From NCBI GenBank assembly GCA_021736215.1, contig JAIPGI010000005.1, positions 1 through 64,000 on the forward strand: a stretch of DNA of 64,000 nucleotides, given 5' to 3'. The DNA comes from Candidatus Altimarinota bacterium (GTDB lineage Bacteria > Patescibacteriota > Gracilibacteria > UBA4473). Shown here one piece after another: positions 17,782 to 26,136 of this stretch. The translations under genes and the position numbers were made by a program. Within the stretch, counting starts at the first letter, position 1; each line of letters starts with the position of its first letter. Below the pieces are notes generated by a model. The model made no database searches. It was not told where the DNA came from and saw only the letters and a list, made by a program, of their open reading frames with translations.

Positions 17782-18648
17782 TTAATTTTCCGAATGATGA
17801 TGTCGATGCTCTATAGCCTCGGCTTGTTCCAGTTTTTCTTTATCCAGTTGTGCTCCACAGTTTTTACAGAATTTTGCATCATGATCGTGGTACGGATAAT
17901 GACAGAATTCACAGTGGTGGAGTCGTTTTCCAAAAAAATGATCAATAAAAATCTTAGTAATTGTTGCTGTCATAATGGCGACTGTTGCCAATCCTGACAG
18001 AACGATCACCGATCCAACAATTTTTCCCATAACAGTAATGGGAACTACATCTCCATATCCCAAAGTTGACATCGTCACAAGTGCCCACCAAAGAGCATTC
18101 GGAATGTTATGAAATCCAGGGTTTACGCCATTTTCAAGGTAGTACAAACTGCAAGCACCAAATACCAGTACAATCAAAAAGGTCATAACAAATATCCGAA
18201 TTTCATCACGGTAATATCGAAATGATCGAAAAAAAGACAGCATCACGTTTGAATAACGGACGGTCTTCATCATTTGTAAAATCCTCAAAATACGGAATCC
18301 TCTCAAAAACGCTAAATTGAAAAAACCTCCAAAAAATGGAAGAATTACGAATAAATCGATTAACCCTAAGGGGGAGAGCATAAATCCCAATCGATCCCGA
18401 GCAATAAGCACTCGAAGGACATACTCTAATGTAAAAGTAGCAACGACAAAAGCTTCGATATCACGAAAAAGCCAACCCCATTCCTGGACGAGAGAGGTCG
18501 TTTCAAGAATAAAAGCAAGAGTTGACCCGATGATAAGAGTAATCAAAAAATACGCCACCATTCGACCGCCACGACTCTCATGATGGTCAAGCCAATCACG
18601 CAGGATGTCTTCCGTCGTTTCGAGCCACTCATGAATACGGTTCATCAT
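17782..18648 (-). CDS. voltage-gated potassium channel with C-terminal zinc ribbon
   Basis: A 288-residue six-span channel. S1-S4 form a voltage sensor with basic residues R116, R119, R122, K128 and R131 in FLRGFRILRILQMMKTVR. The pore has the selectivity filter TLGYGD (195-200). After S6 comes a cytoplasmic tail with two Cys pairs (C246/C249 and C261/C264, spaced like a zinc ribbon) and a His/Glu-rich end. This tail is not usual for short bacterial Kv channels and could be a regulatory or tetramerising metal site. The promoter at 18655-18683 puts the transcript start on the ATG. Confidence 0.9.
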   Translation of the reverse strand: MMNRIHEWLETTEDILRDWLDHHESRGGRMVAYFLITLIIGSTLAFILETTSLVQEWGWLFRDIEAFVVATFTLEYVLRVLIARDRLGFMLSPLGLIDLFVILPFFGGFFNLAFLRGFRILRILQMMKTVRYSNVMLSFFRSFRYYRDEIRIFVMTFLIVLVFGACSLYYLENGVNPGFHNIPNALWWALVTMSTLGYGDVVPITVMGKIVGSVIVLSGLATVAIMTATITKIFIDHFFGKRLHHCEFCHYPYHDHDAKFCKNCGAQLDKEKLEQAEAIEHRHHHSEN

Positions 18649-18654
18649 CTTTGT

Positions 18655-18683
18655 ATTATACCAAATTCATGTAGGAAATACAA
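18655..18683 (-). promoter_or_regulatory. promoter of the K+ channel gene, leaderless
   Basis: On the minus strand TTGTAT (18678-18683), 17-bp spacer, TATAAT (18655-18660). The ATG at 18648 is 7 bp from the -10 box. Confidence 0.7.
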
Positions 18684-18694
18684 CAAAACCCCTC

Positions 18695-18722
18695 TTGCAC
18701 AAAGGATTAAAAAAAGTACAGT
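18695..18722 (+). promoter_or_regulatory. promoter of sufCBD
   Basis: TTGCAC (18695-18700), 16-bp spacer, TACAGT (18717-18722), giving a leader of about 17 nt. Confidence 0.55.
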
Positions 18723-18745
18723 GACCTTCGACTTCCCTTTTTGCA

Positions 18746-19504
18746 ATGCTGATTATAGAGAATCTCACCGCACAATATCAACAGAAACCTATTCTTAAAG
18801 GGATAAATCTTCGTGTTGGCGAAGGTGAAATACATGCAATCTTGGGACCGAATGGATCTGGAAAATCAACTTTGGGACGAGTGCTTCTCGGAGATGGTAA
18901 TTACCAAAAAACCGCAGGGAAAATTTTATTGAACGATATGAATTTTGATGAGGCGAACCCTACTGAAAGATCAAAAGCTGGATTTTTTCTCAGTTTTCAA
19001 TCTCCTCCCGAACTAGATGGTGTTTCGGCCAAAAACCTACTCCTAGCGGCGAAAAAATCAATGGATTCTACTTTTTCTTCTTCGTTTCGCCTTCGCAAAG
19101 AACTCACTGAAAATCTTAAGAAACTGCATCTCGGCGAAGAATTCCTTACACGAGAAGTTCACAAAGGAGCTTCTGGCGGAGAAAGACGGAAACTTGAGAT
19201 GGTATCACTTTTGACTCTTAACCCAAAAGTAGCCTTCTTGGATGAAATCGATTCTGGTATTGATGTAGACGCAATGAAAGCTATTGCGGAGGTCATTCAT
19301 GAATTCATGAGCCGTGGCAAAAAATCTATTATTGTCGTTTCTCATACCGAAAAATTACTTCAACTTATCCGTCCAACACATTTCCATGTGCTCTGCGGAG
19401 GTATTATCGTGCAATCTGGTGGCAAAGAAATTCTTGAAGCCGTACATCAATGTGGATTTTGCCATTTTGCAGATACAAAAAACTGTCCTCTTCACCATGA
19501 GTGA
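18746..19504 (+). CDS. sufC: Fe-S assembly ATPase SufC
   Basis: SufC is the ABC-type ATPase of the SufBCD scaffold for iron-sulfur clusters. The 252-residue protein shows Walker A GPNGSGKST, Q-loop SFQSPPE, signature KGASGGERRK, Walker B VAFLDEIDSG and the H-loop VVSHTEK. The last 20 residues hold three Cys (CGFCHFADTKNC) and a His pair, an extension I do not associate with SufC. Its end overlaps the sufB start by 8 bp. It leads the operon. Confidence 0.95.
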   Translation: MLIIENLTAQYQQKPILKGINLRVGEGEIHAILGPNGSGKSTLGRVLLGDGNYQKTAGKILLNDMNFDEANPTERSKAGFFLSFQSPPELDGVSAKNLLLAAKKSMDSTFSSSFRLRKELTENLKKLHLGEEFLTREVHKGASGGERRKLEMVSLLTLNPKVAFLDEIDSGIDVDAMKAIAEVIHEFMSRGKKSIIVVSHTEKLLQLIRPTHFHVLCGGIIVQSGGKEILEAVHQCGFCHFADTKNCPLHHE

Positions 19505-20912
19505 CCCCCAAAGCAAAGTTCAATTTCAAGATATTTCTAGAAATGATCTCGATCGGGCAAATGCATCTGACTATGTCCATCAATTTCCAAAAGGATTGAA
19601 CAAAAAAATTGTTCAAAGAATATCGGAAAACAAAAAAGAGCCGTCATGGATGCTCGATATTCGATTTCGAGCATTGGAAACTTTTGAAAAACTCCCTCTC
19701 CCCACATGGGGACCTGATTTATCAAAATTAGATTTCAAAAACATCAGGTATTTTTCGACCGCTAGTGAAAATCCGCACGCTAAGTCGTGGGATGAAGTGA
19801 GTCCTGAAATCAAGCGAACGTTTGAACGCCTTCGGATTCCCGAAGCCGAAAAGGCCGTCTTGGCAGGAGTCGGAGCGCAATATGAATCAGAAAATGTGTA
19901 TCATAATTTGAAAAAAGAATGGGACGATCAGGGTGTGATTTTCGAAGATTTTGATGTGGCGGTTCAGAAATATTCTGATTTAGTACGAAAATATTTTTCA
20001 AAATGTGTTCCAATTCTTGATCATAAATTTGCGGCACTTCACTACGCAGTAACCTCAGGAGGAACGTTTCTCTACGTTCCCAAAGGAATTAAAATAACAC
20101 AACCCCTCCAAGCCTATTTTCGAATGAACTCCATGAATCAGGGGCAATTTGAACATACCCTTATCATTGTCGAAGACGAAGCAGATGCTCATTACATTGA
20201 AGGTTGTTCTGCTCCCAAATACGGATCTCAAAGTCTCCATGCAGGATGCGTTGAAGTCTTTGTTGGGAAGGGGGCAAAAATGCGGTATTCCTCCGTCGAA
20301 AACTGGAGCAAAGATACCTACAATCTGAATACCAAACGCGCCATCGTAGGTGATCATGGACGGATGGAATGGATTGGAGGAAATTTAGGATCAGGAGTTA
20401 CAATGCTTTATCCCTGCTCTATTCTTGTTGGCAATTACGCGCAAGCAGACCACTTGGGCGTTGCCTTTGCCAATGCAGGACAAAATCAGGACACTGGAGC
20501 CAAAGTCATCATCCACGGGAAAAACTGTCGAAGTAAGATTGTTGCCAAAAGCCTTTCAAAGGGGGGTGGGACTTCCACCTATCGCGGAATGGTCAGTGTT
20601 TCTAAAAATGCTCAAAATGCCATTGTAAATGTGGAATGCGACGCTCTCATGCTTGATGATCATTCTTTATCCGACACAATCCCTCATATAAAATGTGAAA
20701 ATTCAACAGCATCCATTACTCATGAAGCGAGTGCTGGAAAAATATCCGAAGAAGTTCTCCTTTATTTTCAGTCTCGTGGAATTGATGAAGAGGTGGCAAA
20801 GGGAATGATTGTGAATGGGTTTTTGGACGAGATTGTCAAAACCCTGCCACTCGAATACGCCGCCGAACTGAACAGACTCATTGAGCTGGAGATGGAAGGT
20901 TCTATTGGATAA
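19497..20912 (+). CDS. sufB: Fe-S cluster scaffold protein SufB
   Basis: SufB (471 residues) is the scaffold subunit that builds the nascent cluster with SufC and SufD. Conserved blocks are LDHKFAALHYAVTSGGTFLYVPKG, EDEADAHYIEGCSAP, HAGCVEVFV, MRYSSVENWS and the final LSRGIDEE-like FQSRGIDEEVAKGMIVNGF. ATG 19497 overlaps sufC; the longer open frame upstream is the sufC sequence in another frame. A TTGAACA palindrome is inside at 19596. No SufS or SufU gene is in the window. Confidence 0.95.
   Translation: MSDPQSKVQFQDISRNDLDRANASDYVHQFPKGLNKKIVQRISENKKEPSWMLDIRFRALETFEKLPLPTWGPDLSKLDFKNIRYFSTASENPHAKSWDEVSPEIKRTFERLRIPEAEKAVLAGVGAQYESENVYHNLKKEWDDQGVIFEDFDVAVQKYSDLVRKYFSKCVPILDHKFAALHYAVTSGGTFLYVPKGIKITQPLQAYFRMNSMNQGQFEHTLIIVEDEADAHYIEGCSAPKYGSQSLHAGCVEVFVGKGAKMRYSSVENWSKDTYNLNTKRAIVGDHGRMEWIGGNLGSGVTMLYPCSILVGNYAQADHLGVAFANAGQNQDTGAKVIIHGKNCRSKIVAKSLSKGGGTSTYRGMVSVSKNAQNAIVNVECDALMLDDHSLSDTIPHIKCENSTASITHEASAGKISEEVLLYFQSRGIDEEVAKGMIVNGFLDEIVKTLPLEYAAELNRLIELEMEGSIG
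19596..19616. repeat. TTGAACA palindrome, copy 3 (inside sufB)
   Basis: Perfect inverted repeat, identical over 21 bases to the copy at 1302 but translated in another frame (LNKKIVQ). Confidence 0.8.
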
Positions 20913-20920
20913 CCCAATAC

Positions 20921-21053
20921 CCTCCCTCTTTAGCAAAGAGGGAGTTGGAGGGAGATTTGAAACCCTCTATCATATAACAACAAAAACATGGTACTCCAAA
21001 ATAACAATTAAAAAATCCCCCTCAATCCCCCTTTTTCAAAGGAGGAGGGAAAA
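20921..21053. repeat. CCCTC/GAGGG palindromic intergenic repeat, copy 2
   Basis: Composite unit like copy 1: CCCTCCCTCTTTAGCAAAGAG with GGAGTTGGAGGGAGATTT at the left and AATCCCCCTTTTTCAAAGG at the right. Its right edge, GGAGGAGGG (21043-21051), lies 7 bp before the sufD ATG and looks like its ribosome binding site. Confidence 0.7.
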
Positions 21054-21057
21054 TACG

Positions 21058-21603
21058 ATGAAATTAAAAAATCCTACAGGCACCAAACGCATAGTCATCG
21101 ACAACAACGATGTAACAACGCGCCATGGCGCGCCCCTACAAATAACACTAGAAGATTTTGATAGAGGAAGTCGAGAATTTAATCTAGAAGTTATTCTCAA
21201 AGGAGAAAATGCTCACTGCGAAATTCAGGGACGAGCAACCGCGCAGGGTGAAGACAAGAAAATTTGGAATGTGAAGCAAGTATTTGAAGGCAAAAATCAA
21301 ATCGGAAAAATCGAACTACGAGGAACCGCAAGTGAGAAAAGTTTTTTGCAATTTGATGGAACCGCCGAATTGACCCATAAATCAGTCGATGCCGATGCTC
21401 AAGTACGAGAAAAAATCATTCTTTTTGACGAAGCACGAGGGAAACTTCTTCCCATTCTCACCGTCAAGACAGACAAGGTTCTCGGGGCATCACATAGTGC
21501 TTCTATTGCCCCTGTAAGCGAAGATCAACTCCTCTACCTTCAATCACGAGGGATTTCGCAAAAAGAAGCAGAGAACGTCCTCAGGGAAGGATTTTTGAAA
21601 TGA
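21058..21603 (+). CDS. sufD: SufD-like Fe-S assembly protein, short form
   Basis: A 181-residue protein with the SufB/SufD beta-helix character and the family ending LLYLQSRGISQKEAENVLREGFL. The sequence HSASIAPVSEDQLLYLQ aligns with the conserved C-terminal block. Standard SufD has about 400 residues, so the N-terminal part is missing and only the core and tail remain. Its position after sufCB supports the role of SufB partner in the SufBCD complex. The ATG at 21058 follows an intergenic repeat that supplies its Shine-Dalgarno sequence. Confidence 0.8.
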   Translation: MKLKNPTGTKRIVIDNNDVTTRHGAPLQITLEDFDRGSREFNLEVILKGENAHCEIQGRATAQGEDKKIWNVKQVFEGKNQIGKIELRGTASEKSFLQFDGTAELTHKSVDADAQVREKIILFDEARGKLLPILTVKTDKVLGASHSASIAPVSEDQLLYLQSRGISQKEAENVLREGFLK

Positions 21604-21604
21604 A

Positions 21605-22354
21605 TTATTCTAGGCGGACCAGATTTCCCACATAATCTTTTATCCTCGTAATAAATTTCTGAAGAGGTTGATATTGTTTTTCCACTTCTGGATCATATTC
21701 AAGAATCGTAACTTTTTGTTTTAAACTTTCCGGAGTTTCTCCTTTCATATCTGACAATTCTCCTTTGTACTTGAATTTTTGAGAACTTCTCGGAGGGAAT
21801 ACCAATCGTTTCGATCCAATAACAACGACAATTGGTGTATCAGAATCGTTACAGATATAAATTTCCCGTCCGAAATTCACAGAAACTGGACCCTGTACGA
21901 CAACAACAGGACCGAGGCCATCAGCATCTCTGTTATCTATTAGTTCTTTTGAAATTTCATGGATCGGCAATGGTTTTTTCAATTCCATTGCAATATTCAT
22001 CGTGATTATTCTTTCAACGGAAGAAACTTTTTCTGGGAACATGAGCGCACTAATCAATTTTTCATCTTTTGAAAAATCAAGGTTATTTATTTCCTCTCCC
22101 GGTAAAAGTTTAACTACCGTATTCCCAATCAGAACCGAGATAGTTAGTTGTTTATAATCATTTTTGATAGAAATATCTTTCACTCCTTGGTATACGAATT
22201 CAACCTCTCCTTTTTTCATAGAAAAAGAAAAAGGAGTTTTTTCATTTAAAACAGTAAAAATTTTGGATGCCTGTTGGAATTCCTCCGTTTCTTTTTGAAG
22301 AAGTTCTCCTTTCTCATCAGAAACATCAATTACGGTTGTTTGTTCTTGGTCCAT
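21605..22354 (-). CDS. hypothetical cytoplasmic protein
   Basis: An unrecognised 249-residue acidic protein without signal peptide or membrane span. It alternates charged and beta-branched residues, which suggests beta structure (FVYQGVKDISIKNDYKQLTISVLIGN, split here by turns). A central VVVVQGPVSVNFG is followed by VVVIGSKRLVFPPRSSQKF. It converges with sufD, the stop codons being one base apart. The frame has normal codon use and covers the whole gap to the pnp terminator, so it is likely real. Confidence 0.6.
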   Translation of the reverse strand: MDQEQTTVIDVSDEKGELLQKETEEFQQASKIFTVLNEKTPFSFSMKKGEVEFVYQGVKDISIKNDYKQLTISVLIGNTVVKLLPGEEINNLDFSKDEKLISALMFPEKVSSVERIITMNIAMELKKPLPIHEISKELIDNRDADGLGPVVVVQGPVSVNFGREIYICNDSDTPIVVVIGSKRLVFPPRSSQKFKYKGELSDMKGETPESLKQKVTILEYDPEVEKQYQPLQKFITRIKDYVGNLVRLE

Positions 22355-22411
22355 AGTATTTAAAAAAATAATTCTTTTGCAAAATAATATTTATTTGAAA
22401 ATTGTCAATAA

Positions 22412-22435
22412 AAAAGCGCCCTCTCGGACGCTTTT
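22412..22435 (-). terminator. pnp: pnp terminator
   Basis: On the minus strand AAAAGCGTCC pairs with GGGCGCTTTT (one G-T pair) around GAGA, followed by TT. Confidence 0.8.
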
Positions 22436-22470
22436 CATTATTCATTCTTCATTATTCACTACTCATTGTT

Positions 22471-24579
22471 TCACGCGTCTTTCATCGACAATTGCGTTCG
22501 TCCCATTTTATCATTTCCCATAATCTTGACTTTGACTTTATCACCTTCTTTGACGAGATCGGATGGATGCTCTACTCGATGATTCGCCATAGCCGATACA
22601 TGCACTAAGGCTTCCTTTCCTGGTAAATATTCTACAAACACTCCAAAGTCTTGAATCGATTTTACTGTTGCCTCAAAAACATCTCCAACTTTCGGTTCAT
22701 AGACCAATGCATCAACAGCCGCACGAGCAGCTTTCGCATTTTCTTGGTTAGTAGAGGTAATCATGATTAAACCATCATCTTCAATATCAATTTTCACACC
22801 ATACTCAGCACAGAGCCCTTGAATAGTTTCCCCTCCTTTGCCGATAACGATACGGATAAACTCTGGATTGATGTGGAATGAGTCGATGCGAGGTGCATAC
22901 TGATTCATTTCTGCGCGTGGCGCAGCAATGCATTCTTTCATAACTTTGAGAATCCCTGCTCGTGCTTTACGAGCTTTTTCAAGAGCTTCTTTGAGGAGCG
23001 ACAACTTAAGTCCCTTGACTTTAATATCGAGCTGCAACGCGGTAATTCCTTCTTCATCTCCCGTTACCTTGAAATCCATATCTCCATCAAAATCTTCAAA
23101 GGACATAATATCGGTGAGAATTTGATAATCCCCTTTTCCTGGATTCATCATAAGCCCCATTGCTACTCCTGAAATAGCTTTTTTGATAGGCACTCCCGCA
23201 TCCATGAGGGTGAGGGTTGATCCACAAACTGATGCCATAGAAGAAGATCCATTACAGGTCATAATTTCTGAAACTACTCGAACGCAGTATGGGAAATTAT
23301 CTTTCAATCGATCTGGCATCACGTATCTCAACGCTCTCTCTGCCAAAGCTCCGTGCCCAATCTCACGTCGTCCAACCCCTCGAGATCCTCGAACTTCTCC
23401 TACTGAATAAGGAGGGAAGTTATAGTGGTGCATATAATATTTCTTGGCTTCATCACGATCCGGATCGTCAAGAATCAAATTATCACCAGGCCCCCCCATA
23501 GTCGTCATAGAAAGCGCTTGTGTTTCTCCTCGTTGAAAGAGTGCTGATCCGTGAACTCGTGGGAAGAGTCCCACTTCACACTTCACCGGTCGGACTTCAT
23601 CAATCGCTCGTCCATCGATTCGTTTTCCCGTTTTAAAAACTCGTTTACGCATTGTTGCAGCAAATCTTTTTTCAAAAAAGTAGAGGAGATCTCCCTTAGT
23701 CACTTCTTTATTTTCAATTTTGTCAGCACAAGCGGTAATAAGTTTCTCTTCTACGATATGCATTGCTGATTTTATTTCGTGTTTTTCAACTCCCTGAATA
23801 GATTCAAAATCGCTATCCGATAAAAGTTCATCAACGAGTTTGTGCGCAATTTCACTTGGTTCTTGGAGGATTGGTGTTTTTTTCTCAATACCTCCAACTT
23901 TCTTCACTAATTCCATTTGTGTTTTACAGATTTTCTTGATTTCATTGTGTCCAAATTCCAAAGCTTCAAGCATTTTTTCATCAGAAATGAGCTTGGCTCC
24001 CGCTTCCACCATAAGAATAGCGTCTTCTGTTCCTACGAGGATAAGATCCAGCATCCCATTTTCGGATTCATCAAATGTTGGATCAAGGAAAAATGAACCA
24101 TCCTCTTTCATTCCAATCCTTACCGCTCCTACAGGAGCTTCCATAGGCAAACCAGCCAATTGCACCGCCATGGAGCAAGCATTGATTGCTGTGGCTGAAG
24201 TGGTATTTTTTCCGTTTGCTTGAAAAAGTGTTGCTGAAATCTGAACATCATTGCGCATCATTTTGGGAAACAGTGGACGCAAAGGACGATCAATCATGCG
24301 ACTCGTCAAAATGGCACTCTCTGGGGGTCTCGCTTCTCGTTTACTAAAACGAGAACCTTTGAATTTTCCCGTTGCATAGAATTTAGGATCATAATCAACC
24401 GTCATTGGAAAGAAGTCCGTTCCTTCTTTTACTTCTTCGCTCATTCCTGCCGCCGCAAAAACAATTGTGTCGCCATAGGTAACCATAGCGGCTCCTTGGG
24501 CTTGATACGCAAAACGTCCAGTCTCAAAAATGAGATCGACTCCCCCGACCTTTACCGATACCGATTGTACATTTTTCAT
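22471..24579 (-). CDS. pnp: polynucleotide phosphorylase
   Basis: PNPase is a 3'-5' phosphorolytic exoribonuclease. The 702-residue chain has two RNase PH-like domains (1-210 and 310-540) around an all-helical domain. Then come a KH domain (about 555-615, with VIGKGGETIQG) and an S1 domain (FEATVKSIQDFGVFVEYLPG). Catalytic-core motifs such as RPPESAILTSRMIDRPLRPLFP and GSSSMASVCG are intact. ATG 24579 gives the usual MxxVxxV start. It lies downstream of rpsO, the widespread rpsO-pnp order. Confidence 0.95.
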   Translation of the reverse strand: MKNVQSVSVKVGGVDLIFETGRFAYQAQGAAMVTYGDTIVFAAAGMSEEVKEGTDFFPMTVDYDPKFYATGKFKGSRFSKREARPPESAILTSRMIDRPLRPLFPKMMRNDVQISATLFQANGKNTTSATAINACSMAVQLAGLPMEAPVGAVRIGMKEDGSFFLDPTFDESENGMLDLILVGTEDAILMVEAGAKLISDEKMLEALEFGHNEIKKICKTQMELVKKVGGIEKKTPILQEPSEIAHKLVDELLSDSDFESIQGVEKHEIKSAMHIVEEKLITACADKIENKEVTKGDLLYFFEKRFAATMRKRVFKTGKRIDGRAIDEVRPVKCEVGLFPRVHGSALFQRGETQALSMTTMGGPGDNLILDDPDRDEAKKYYMHHYNFPPYSVGEVRGSRGVGRREIGHGALAERALRYVMPDRLKDNFPYCVRVVSEIMTCNGSSSMASVCGSTLTLMDAGVPIKKAISGVAMGLMMNPGKGDYQILTDIMSFEDFDGDMDFKVTGDEEGITALQLDIKVKGLKLSLLKEALEKARKARAGILKVMKECIAAPRAEMNQYAPRIDSFHINPEFIRIVIGKGGETIQGLCAEYGVKIDIEDDGLIMITSTNQENAKAARAAVDALVYEPKVGDVFEATVKSIQDFGVFVEYLPGKEALVHVSAMANHRVEHPSDLVKEGDKVKVKIMGNDKMGRTQLSMKDA

Positions 24580-24626
24580 GTAGCAGAAGATTAAGATTAC
24601 ATCCTCCGCACTGAAGTGGTATTTTC

Positions 24627-24689
24627 GGAACAAAATTTAGGAATTTTTCTCAAAAAAAGAAAGAAAAACGCCCCGTCTTGCTCCGAAAA
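24627..24689 (-). promoter_or_regulatory. hairpin between rpsO and pnp
   Basis: TTCGGAACAA and TTGCTCCGAA form a 9-of-10-bp stem around a long loop in the rpsO-pnp spacer. In other bacteria a hairpin here is the RNase III site for pnp control; an rnc gene is in the window. Confidence 0.35.
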
Positions 24690-24694
24690 ACTCT

Positions 24695-25018
24695 CTATTT
24701 ACGGAGACCAAGTGTCTGCGTTACTTGGGTGTATTTTTTGGCATCATGCATCTGAAGATATTTTAACATCTTTCGACGCTTACTCACCATACCCAAAAGT
24801 CCTTGACGAGAATGATTGTCTTTCTTGTGTTCCTTCAAATGAGCGGACAAAAGTTCGATTTTCTGCGTCAAAATAGCAACCTGCACTTGTGGGGATCCTG
24901 TATCCTTGGCATGCGCTTGATGCGACTTAATGACTGCTTTTTTGTCACTAACGGTGACTGCTTCGACGGCTTTTGGAGCTGCCTTCTTGGTGGTGGTTTT
25001 CGTAGCTTTTGTTGGCAT
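24695..25018 (-). CDS. rpsO: 30S ribosomal protein uS15 with N-terminal extension
   Basis: uS15 binds the central domain of 16S rRNA. The core is recognisable in KSHQAHAKDTGSPQVQVAILT, LSAHLKEHKKDNHSRQGLLGMVSKRRKMLKYL and a C-terminal LGLRK. About 25 extra residues rich in Lys, Thr and Ala precede the core, an extension absent from common uS15. The start at ATG 25018 fits the promoter at 25042-25069. Confidence 0.92.
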   Translation of the reverse strand: MPTKATKTTTKKAAPKAVEAVTVSDKKAVIKSHQAHAKDTGSPQVQVAILTQKIELLSAHLKEHKKDNHSRQGLLGMVSKRRKMLKYLQMHDAKKYTQVTQTLGLRK

Positions 25019-25041
25019 GAATGAGTAATTTATGCGCGCAG

Positions 25042-25069
25042 ATTGTATTTTTTGCACAGCAATCGTCAA
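25042..25069 (-). promoter_or_regulatory. rpsO: rpsO promoter
   Basis: On the minus strand TTGACG (25064-25069), 16-bp spacer, TACAAT (25042-25047). Confidence 0.7.
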
Positions 25070-25138
25070 GTTTTTATATAGGAAATTGTCTATTTTCTAT
25101 TTCCCATTGGCAATTGACAATTGAAAATCACGAATTCC

Positions 25139-25726
25139 CTATTCCATACTTTCTTTCAAAATTCGACGAACAACATCTGCCCTAACCGCAAAAGAAACTT
25201 TTCGTGACATATCCCCTCCAACCAAAACTCCAAATATTTTTCCAGTTGCATCAAATACTGGTGATCCAGAATTCGGCACATCCGAAGTTCCAGAAAGAAC
25301 TAAGACATCTCTTTTTATTTGGTCCTCTCCTAACTCCGCAATGGAATGAACCTGCTCCTCTGCAATCTCTGCTCCATCAACCCAAAAGATTGCACTCCCC
25401 ACAACTGGCGGACTATCACTCCAGATGGCTTCATTTCCTACCCATCGATCTAATGTAAAAAAAAGCAGGTCATTATCAAAGTCTCTTGCTAAGACCTGTA
25501 TCTCCTCTCCTTTCCAAAAAATATTTTCATATGTTTGCAATAAATGGTCCGCTGTAACGAATATTTTATCCTGAATAGGAATCGCCATCCCTACCACATG
25601 ATTTGTTGTATCAGAAAGAAGTATATGGAATGGTGTTCTGGGTGGTATCACAATGCGCGCTTCTTCCTGTTGTTGCATCCCACACCCGTATAAAAATACA
25701 GCACATAAAATTAATAACTTTTTCAT
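25139..25726 (-). CDS. trypsin-like serine protease, probable lipoprotein
   Basis: A 195-residue protein from ATG 25726. A short signal with lipobox LYGC (Cys15) marks it as a lipoprotein for Lgt and LspA, both encoded in this window. The chymotrypsin-fold triad is readable in order: His in FVTADHLLQ, Asp in DFDNDLLFF, Ser in VPNSGSPVFD, followed by GVLVGG. This is the minimal S1C/DegP-like catalytic domain without PDZ. A role in envelope protein quality control or processing is likely. The frame upstream of 25726 runs into the tRNA-like locus and is not coding. Confidence 0.85.
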   Translation of the reverse strand: MKKLLILCAVFLYGCGMQQQEEARIVIPPRTPFHILLSDTTNHVVGMAIPIQDKIFVTADHLLQTYENIFWKGEEIQVLARDFDNDLLFFTLDRWVGNEAIWSDSPPVVGSAIFWVDGAEIAEEQVHSIAELGEDQIKRDVLVLSGTSDVPNSGSPVFDATGKIFGVLVGGDMSRKVSFAVRADVVRRILKESME

Positions 25727-25857
25727 TTTTCGTAGTATACACAATAAAAAATGGTCTACCAGTCTTGTTCCGTTACCCAATCCTACATCCAAAAGTCCAC
25801 CATTCCCGAAGTCATGGTACACCAAAACATTCTTTTGGGATTCAAAAGAAAGAAAAA

Positions 25858-25941
25858 TGGTGAGCGATAGAGGATTCGAACCTCCGACCTTCCCGCCATG
25901 GCGGGACGCTCTAGCCATCCGCCTGAGGCGGATAAACGTTC
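25858..25941 (-). pseudogene. chimeric tRNA-like pseudogene with arms replaced by palindromes
   Basis: The 3' part (variable loop, T arm, acceptor strand, CCA; 25858-25890) is identical over 33 bases to the tRNA at 26045, and the block CGCTCTAGCCA is also shared. The anticodon arm is replaced by the palindrome TCCCGCCATGGCGGGA, which cannot form a 7-nt loop. The D-arm is replaced by TCCGCCTGAGGCGGA. The acceptor stem has two mismatches. This is a decayed duplicate whose arms were exchanged for short palindromic repeats. Confidence 0.7.
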
Positions 25942-26044
25942 AAGATTTTTTTAAAATCCTCTCTCCTTTCGAATTTTTTAACACACATACAAAAAACATA
26001 CCATAAACCTTCCCTTATAAATATTCTCTTTTACAAGGAAGCAA

Positions 26045-26121
26045 TGGTGAGCGATAGAGGATTCGAACCTCCGACCTCCTGCGAGTCAAGCAGGCGCTCT
26101 AGCCAGCTGAGCTAACCGCTC
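26045..26121 (-). tRNA. tRNA-Val (GAC)
   Basis: 77 nt including an encoded CCA. Acceptor GAGCGGT pairs with ATCGCTC (one G-U). The D arm is GCTC/GAGC, the anticodon stem CCTGC/GCAGG with loop TTGACTC, and the T stem GGAGG/CCTCT with loop TTCGAAT. With U33 in place the anticodon reads GAC, hence valine. Position 37 is U, where a purine is nearly always found, so the identity should be checked. Confidence 0.8.
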
Positions 26122-26136
26122 TAAAAAAGCGGAGGA

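Noticed and set aside
25727-25918. N-terminal extension of the serine protease
   Set aside because: It would translate the tRNA-like locus; the signal peptide with lipobox starts at 25726.
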